A stretch of 64,000 nt of DNA from Spirochaetia bacterium (GTDB lineage: Bacteria; Spirochaetota; Spirochaetia; CAKZLE01), in the NCBI GenBank assembly GCA_021736385.1, contig JAIPFY010000007.1, positions 1-64,000 of the forward strand, given 5' to 3'. Made by a program: the position numbers and the translations under genes. Positions within the stretch are counted from its first letter, which is position 1. Every line of letters starts with the position of its first letter. The notes under the pieces are model-generated. The model made no database searches and was not told where the DNA came from. It saw nothing but the letters and a program-made list of their open reading frames with translations. Of this stretch, positions 59,988-64,000 are shown piece after piece.

Positions 59988-62711
59988 ATGTACAGATTAT
60001 GCAACCTGATCTTTGCAGGTATCGTCTCTGCGGCATTGTTCTCAGGAGCAGGCATGCTCCATGCCGCTGACTTGCAGGTGATCTCAGATCACGGGATCTC
60101 CGTGATCAGTGAACCCGGGGATGCTGATCAGGCGCAGCAGGTCCTCTCCGATCTCTCCCAGATCCTGCCTGCCTATCGGGACATGCTCTCGGTGAGTCAT
60201 CGGTTCTCCTGGCCTGTGGTCCTCTCCTCGGATTCATCTTCCCCCTCGGGGTTCGTATCGCTGCCGGTAGTCAGATCGGTATGGGAATCGGTTCCCTACA
60301 GCTCCCTCTCTTCAGGAGCCGACTGGTTCAGGACCCTTGCCCTGCATGAAGGCAGGCATATGGTGCAGTACGAAGCGCTCGATACCGGTCTTACCCGGTT
60401 TGCCGACGTGATCGGCGGCAGGCAGATGATGATGGCCATGACTCACTCCTTCATCCCCGGGTGGATCTATGAAGGGGATGCGACCATCGCAGAGACCCGG
60501 TTCTCCCGGGAGGGAAGGGGCAGGTCAGCTGCGTTCATCAGGAGCCTGCGGGCTCTGCTGATCGAGCATCCTCAGCTGAGTTACCGGGAGCTCAGTCAGG
60601 GCTCCTATGTGCATGGCTATCCTGACATGTATGCCTATGGGTATGTGATGATGGGGTATCTGCTCGAACGCTATGGGGATGAGGGTATAGCCGGGTTCTT
60701 CCGTACCCTCGGGGCATACCCGGTACCGTTCCTCTCTCCGACGATCGCGATCTCCTCACTCATGGGAAGTCTTACCACACCCAGTGCTCTGTTCGAACTG
60801 GTAAAAGCTGATCTGCTCATGCAGTGGGATCAGCAGATGCAGGGGCGGATCATCACTCCCAGAGTCCCGGTCGTCATCCCTGATGCCTATGGGGCGGTAC
60901 GGATCGAAGCGTATGCGGTTCACGACAGGACCATCACTGCCGTGACCCATGATCGATCGCAGGGACTTCTGTACCGTGAGTATGATCTGGAGGATGGGTC
61001 CACGGTATCGGAATCCAGGAGGGTCCCTGCTTCTGATGTGGTGATCGCCAAGGAGTATCTGCTGTGGATCGAACACCGTCCGAAGCGCTCGGACCCGGGA
61101 TCTACCATCGATGTGCTCGTGCGGGCTGACACCGAAGCATGGGGGATGGAGGATCTTGCATCGGGGGTGTACACCGGTTCTCCGATTCTCTCAGCTGATG
61201 GGAAGTTTGTGGCTGTCAGTACCTATGACCCGCAGATGGGGTCCTCTGTGCAGGTCTTTGATGTTCACACTGGGCTGCCTGGACCGATCATATATCCTGA
61301 GCACCGGGTGTTCATAGGCGATATGGTCTGGGACGAGGAGACCCTCATCGTCGTCGAAGAGCACTCGGAAGGGCGGTATCTCACACGGTATACACTGCAG
61401 GGGGATGCACAGAGGCTGTTCTTCGCAGGACACCATCAGATCACCGGACTTGCACGCTCCGGTTCTCTGATCTACTACGGCTCAGATGCCGATGGGATCG
61501 ATGAGATCTATCAGTACGACACGAGAAGCGGTGAACACGCTCAGGTGACCGTCTCCCGGTATGGACTCTGGGACCCTGTTGTGGTAGATGGACAGCTGTA
61601 TGCTGTAGAGCTCGATTCCTTCGATCGTGAGATCCTGGTCCGGGTCGATACCGATGCTCAGGTCCTTCCGGTACGGCGCAGCTATGATGCGCTGCAGGTC
61701 GACAGGTTCCTGGACCCTGACCGCTTCGAAGTTGCGGTAGAGCCCGCTGTTGGTGCAGAGGTCCTTCCCTACAGGCGTATCGATTGGGTCTTCACACCGT
61801 ACGCACGGGGGATCCTGCTGCCGGAGACCTTCAGCGAACTCACCCTCGGGTTCACATGTGCCGACCCGCTGCTCGAGCATGAGACGAGTGTCTCCATCGG
61901 CTATGATCTTGAAAAGAGAGAACCGGTATTCCATACCAGCTGGACCCGTACGGGAGATCTGCTGGTCTCAACCATCTCTCTGGATCTCACACCAGGAGAA
62001 GGGCAGCTTCCCTCCTATACTGCAGCGGCCGATCTGTTTCTCAACACGAGAGTGCGGCGTCACGGCAGAGCGCTGGACCATTCCCTCGGGGGCCGTGTTC
62101 AGGTATCAGATGCTTTGCTTCCAGACTATTTCGCCACCGCAGGGGTCTATGACCTGATCTCGTTCGGTCTTCAGGCAGCAGAGCGCTCTCTGGTCCCCTA
62201 TGAACCGGGGATCACCCATGAGATCTCCGCATTCACCGCTCTGGGCAGCGGCTATCCTGTTCAGATCAACGATCTGATCACCCTCTACACCGGTGCACTG
62301 CTGCGCGATGACGGGTTCATCTTCAGCAGCCGGGTCTCCTGGAGAAGTGCAGGTGCCATTTCCTGGCAGGCGATACAGGCACGGGGGTATGGACAAGCTG
62401 AACTGCCGGATGAACCGGGTGAATCTCTGATCGGTACGGTCTCTGCACGGTATCTCGTGCCGCTGGGGTATCCTGATCTGTCGGTGGCACGAACGTTCTT
62501 CATCAAGCGAATCAGAGCTGAGCTCTTCTTCGATCACACCTATTGGGATACCGGGTCCTTTTCATCAGCGGGGTTTGAACTGCTTGCCGATATGACCTTC
62601 GCACATCTGTTCGCTCTGGAACTCTCTAGCGGTATACGCGCCTCCTACCGTCTGGAGGATCAGCGTTTTGCGTGGGATCTCATCCTCTTCAGTATTCCGA
62701 TCCCGCTGTGA
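59988..62711 (+). CDS. secreted HExxH metallopeptidase fused to beta-propeller and C-terminal barrel-like region
   Basis: 907 residues. Signal peptide (to about 27). A gluzincin-type site follows: HEGRH at 120-124 and PGWIYEGDA with the third ligand Glu162. Residues about 285-560 have repeated WD40/TolB-like blades (ILSADGKFVAVSTYDP, YDTRSGEHAQVTV). About 560-907 is strand-rich and ends in IPIPL, like a barrel. ATG 59988 lies 7 bp after AGGAG; the GTG at 59982 is too close. Substrate unknown. Divergent from the btu operon. Confidence 0.8.
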   Translation: MYRLCNLIFAGIVSAALFSGAGMLHAADLQVISDHGISVISEPGDADQAQQVLSDLSQILPAYRDMLSVSHRFSWPVVLSSDSSSPSGFVSLPVVRSVWESVPYSSLSSGADWFRTLALHEGRHMVQYEALDTGLTRFADVIGGRQMMMAMTHSFIPGWIYEGDATIAETRFSREGRGRSAAFIRSLRALLIEHPQLSYRELSQGSYVHGYPDMYAYGYVMMGYLLERYGDEGIAGFFRTLGAYPVPFLSPTIAISSLMGSLTTPSALFELVKADLLMQWDQQMQGRIITPRVPVVIPDAYGAVRIEAYAVHDRTITAVTHDRSQGLLYREYDLEDGSTVSESRRVPASDVVIAKEYLLWIEHRPKRSDPGSTIDVLVRADTEAWGMEDLASGVYTGSPILSADGKFVAVSTYDPQMGSSVQVFDVHTGLPGPIIYPEHRVFIGDMVWDEETLIVVEEHSEGRYLTRYTLQGDAQRLFFAGHHQITGLARSGSLIYYGSDADGIDEIYQYDTRSGEHAQVTVSRYGLWDPVVVDGQLYAVELDSFDREILVRVDTDAQVLPVRRSYDALQVDRFLDPDRFEVAVEPAVGAEVLPYRRIDWVFTPYARGILLPETFSELTLGFTCADPLLEHETSVSIGYDLEKREPVFHTSWTRTGDLLVSTISLDLTPGEGQLPSYTAAADLFLNTRVRRHGRALDHSLGGRVQVSDALLPDYFATAGVYDLISFGLQAAERSLVPYEPGITHEISAFTALGSGYPVQINDLITLYTGALLRDDGFIFSSRVSWRSAGAISWQAIQARGYGQAELPDEPGESLIGTVSARYLVPLGYPDLSVARTFFIKRIRAELFFDHTYWDTGSFSSAGFELLADMTFAHLFALELSSGIRASYRLEDQRFAWDLILFSIPIPL

Positions 62712-62719
62712 GGTAATAC

Positions 62720-62748
62720 TTGACGTGATGTTCCTGGTAGATTATCAT
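62720..62748 (+). promoter_or_regulatory. promoter of rnhA (leaderless type)
   Basis: TTGACG at 62720-62725, 17 bp, TATCAT at 62743-62748, 6 bp, ATG at 62755. It begins 9 bp after the stop of the preceding gene. Confidence 0.75.
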
Positions 62749-62754
62749 CGGCGC

Positions 62755-63225
62755 ATGAAAGAACTGGTGATTTATACAGATGGCGGATGTTCGGGGAATC
62801 CCGGCCCCGGTGGATGGGCGTATGCCCTTGCACCGGAAGGTAGAGAAGATGCCGTGACCGGCTCAGGCCACGACCGGTACACTACCAACAACAAGATGGA
62901 ACTGACTGCAGTCATAGAGGCCTTGACCTATGCTGCATCTCTGGGTCAGGGGGCTGTGCTGCCTGTCCATATCCATACGGATTCTCAGTATGTGAAGAAC
63001 GGGATCACGACCTGGATCTTCGGCTGGATGAGAAACGGCTGGCAGACGAGTGCCAAGAAACCGGTGAAGAACCGGGAACTGTGGATCGAACTGAAACGAG
63101 TCTCCGATACCCTGCCGGTTCAGTGGCATTGGGTGAAGGGACATTCCGGGGTTGCTCTCAATGAACTGTGTGACGCACTGGTTCGTGAGCAGACACAGAT
63201 CGCACAGCAACTGGTGAAAATGTAA
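62755..63225 (+). CDS. rnhA: ribonuclease HI
   Basis: 156 residues, the E. coli length. Catalytic acids: Asp in YTDGGCSGNPGPGGWAYAL, Glu in NNKMELTAVIEAL, Asp in IHTDSQYV, and the final Asp in NELCDALVR. Removes RNA from RNA-DNA hybrids. The frame is open back to 62668, within the preceding gene, but the family N-terminus begins at 62755. No ribosome site is present. Confidence 0.96.
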   Translation: MKELVIYTDGGCSGNPGPGGWAYALAPEGREDAVTGSGHDRYTTNNKMELTAVIEALTYAASLGQGAVLPVHIHTDSQYVKNGITTWIFGWMRNGWQTSAKKPVKNRELWIELKRVSDTLPVQWHWVKGHSGVALNELCDALVREQTQIAQQLVKM

Positions 63226-63279
63226 CCTGTTGTAATGTAATAGCATAGGAAAATAACCAAGGTTTCATGCCCAATAGTG

Positions 63280-63308
63280 TTGACACTTTCAAGGCATCTT
63301 GCTATATT
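63280..63308 (+). promoter_or_regulatory. promoter of the tRNA-Lys/tRNA-Glu pair
   Basis: Perfect TTGACA at 63280-63285, 17 bp, TATATT at 63303-63308, 14 bp before tRNA-Lys. Confidence 0.88.
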
Positions 63309-63322
63309 CCTATCGGTCGCTT

Positions 63323-63395
63323 GGGCCGCTAGCTCAGCTGGTAGAGCAACGCCCTTTTAAGGCGTGGGTCACAGGTTCGAACCCTGTGCGGCTCA
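63323..63395 (+). tRNA. tRNA-Lys (TTT)
   Basis: Acceptor GGGCCGC/GCGGCTC, anticodon stem ACGCC/GGCGT with loop CTTTTAA, T-arm CACAG/CTGTG. CCA not encoded. Confidence 0.97.
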
Positions 63396-63414
63396 TACCA
63401 AGCAATTGGTTAAT

Positions 63415-63486
<72 letters not shown>

Positions 63487-63494
63487 TGTTCATC

Positions 63495-63524
63495 TTGTTC
63501 CTTGAAAGAGGGACAAACCGTTTT
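63495..63524 (+). terminator. possible terminator of the tRNA transcript
   Basis: TTGTTCC (63495-63501) and GGGACAA (63510-63516) form a 7-bp stem with one G-U pair, followed after 4 nt by TTTT. Confidence 0.5.
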
Positions 63525-63534
63525 ACTTACAGAG

Positions 63535-63592
63535 GACCGGTGTTTACACGGTTTCCTGCGTATGCAGGAAGTGTGTAGATGCCGGTCTTCTT
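63535..63592 (+). terminator. second, long terminator-like hairpin
   Basis: GACCGG (63535-63540) pairs with CCGGTC (63582-63587). Inside, TTCCTGC (63553-63559) pairs with GCAGGAA (63564-63570). TTCTTAT follows. Just before the next gene. Confidence 0.55.
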
Positions 63593-63611
63593 ATATCTGA
63601 AGGGGGAGACC

Positions 63612-63842
63612 ATGCCGGAACACGGAACAAAGAACACATCAAGAGTATCATACGCCGGAATCGGCCTGATCTTCGGTACCGCCATAGGATCAGGCCTGAG
63701 CCTGATCTTCTCCGGTACCCTCATCTGGGGCGGGATTGGGACAGCAGTCGGTCTCATTCTCGGGGCTGTGACCGACCTGTACATGAAGAACCGGGACCAG
63801 GGCAGTGGGCCGGGATCTGATACCATGCGCGAACATCGCTGA
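63612..63842 (+). CDS. small membrane protein, glycine-rich
   Basis: 76 residues. Two hydrophobic segments of GxxxG character (YAGIGLIFGTAIGSGLSLIF and IWGGIGTAVGLILGAV), separated by a short turn, with polar ends. The pattern is that of glycine-zipper hairpin proteins; function unknown. GGGGGAG precedes ATG 63612. Confidence 0.75.
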   Translation: MPEHGTKNTSRVSYAGIGLIFGTAIGSGLSLIFSGTLIWGGIGTAVGLILGAVTDLYMKNRDQGSGPGSDTMREHR

Positions 63843-63893
63843 GCTTTACTCATACATAATCACTTTCGACAAAAAGAGTTTACTCTGTAAAAC

Positions 63894-63922
63894 TTGACAA
63901 ACCATATCTGCGGACGTACAGT
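63894..63922 (+). promoter_or_regulatory. promoter of the last, partial gene
   Basis: TTGACA at 63894-63899, 17 bp, TACAGT at 63917-63922. Confidence 0.75.
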
Positions 63923-63929
63923 TATTGTA

Positions 63930-64000
63930 GTGAAGAAGATGAAATGGTTCGTAGCAGTGTGGCTGTGTTCTCTGATTTTCGCATCTGGTGGTATCGCCAG
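63930..64000 (+). CDS. start of a secreted protein (partial)
   Basis: The frame begins GTG at 63930 or ATG at 63939 and runs off the window. MKWFVAVWLCSLIFASGGIA is a signal peptide. No clear ribosome site precedes either codon. If GTG is used, it lies 7 bp after the -10 box. Product unknown. Confidence 0.6.
   Translation, partial: MKKMKWFVAVWLCSLIFASGGIA

Overview
The window looks like an ordinary chromosomal segment of a Gram-negative, probably free-living spirochaete (Spirochaetota; inferred, roughly 70 percent sure). This rests on the ribosomal protein S21 sequence, lysine synthesis through LL-diaminopimelate aminotransferase (DapL), split glycine decarboxylase, type III glutamine synthetase, and several large signal-peptide proteins with beta-barrel-like regions of the kind found in spirochaetes. 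GC content is moderate and even. I saw no phage, insertion sequence or CRISPR array.

Layout. 1-5.5 kb: glycerophosphodiesterase-like protein, Bax-inhibitor-1 protein, a two-gene chromate-type transporter, and a minus-strand PHP / DRTGG / CBS-ATPase trio. 5.6-12.4 kb: M29 aminopeptidase, DUF192 lipoprotein, purU-xseB-xseA, an 8Fe ferredoxin, a sirtuin, and an acyl-CoA synthetase. 12.6-17.3 kb: lysine operon dapB-dapA-dapL-lysA plus a thioesterase. 17.3-19.6 kb: D-2-hydroxyacid dehydrogenase and a PAS-GGDEF cyclase. 19.6-26 kb: nitrogen block (glnN, PII, amt, sigma-54 activator, short asparaginase). 26-31.8 kb: envelope and redox genes, then recO, thpR, recJ and rpsU. 31.9-38.8 kb: serine/glycine/one-carbon block serA-serC-lrp-gcvT-gcvH-gcvPA-gcvPB. 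38.9-43.5 kb: DHOD-like enzyme, acyltransferase, lipoprotein, mutL. 43.5-48.7 kb: a FecR-domain protein with a duplicated module, and a related outer membrane protein. 48.7-56.8 kb: DUF503, ttcA, HD hydrolase, tRNA-Met, MFS, GNAT, membrane protein, CYTH, galM, parvulin. 56.8-59.9 kb: btuD-btuC-btuF under a cobalamin riboswitch. 60-64 kb: a metalloprotease/beta-propeller/barrel fusion, rnhA, tRNA-Lys, tRNA-Glu, a small membrane protein and the start of a secreted protein.

Three observations stand out. (1) The nitrogen block is a self-contained regulon. Four copies of a CCTAC-R-AAAA-Y-GTAGG palindrome lie upstream of glnN (two), amt-PII and the sigma-54 activator itself, and glnN and amt have near-perfect sigma-54 promoters. 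(2) Four single genes (sirtuin, galM, parvulin, rnhA) share one architecture: a -35 box, exactly 17 bp, a -10 box, exactly 6 bp, then ATG, with no usable Shine-Dalgarno sequence. This implies leaderless mRNAs. (3) rpsU appears to start at an AUA codon placed 8 nt after a near-perfect Shine-Dalgarno sequence and next to a hairpin. Also notable are a RecJ carrying an apparently decayed DnaQ-like exonuclease domain, and the FecR protein built from two copies of the module that forms the neighbouring outer membrane protein.
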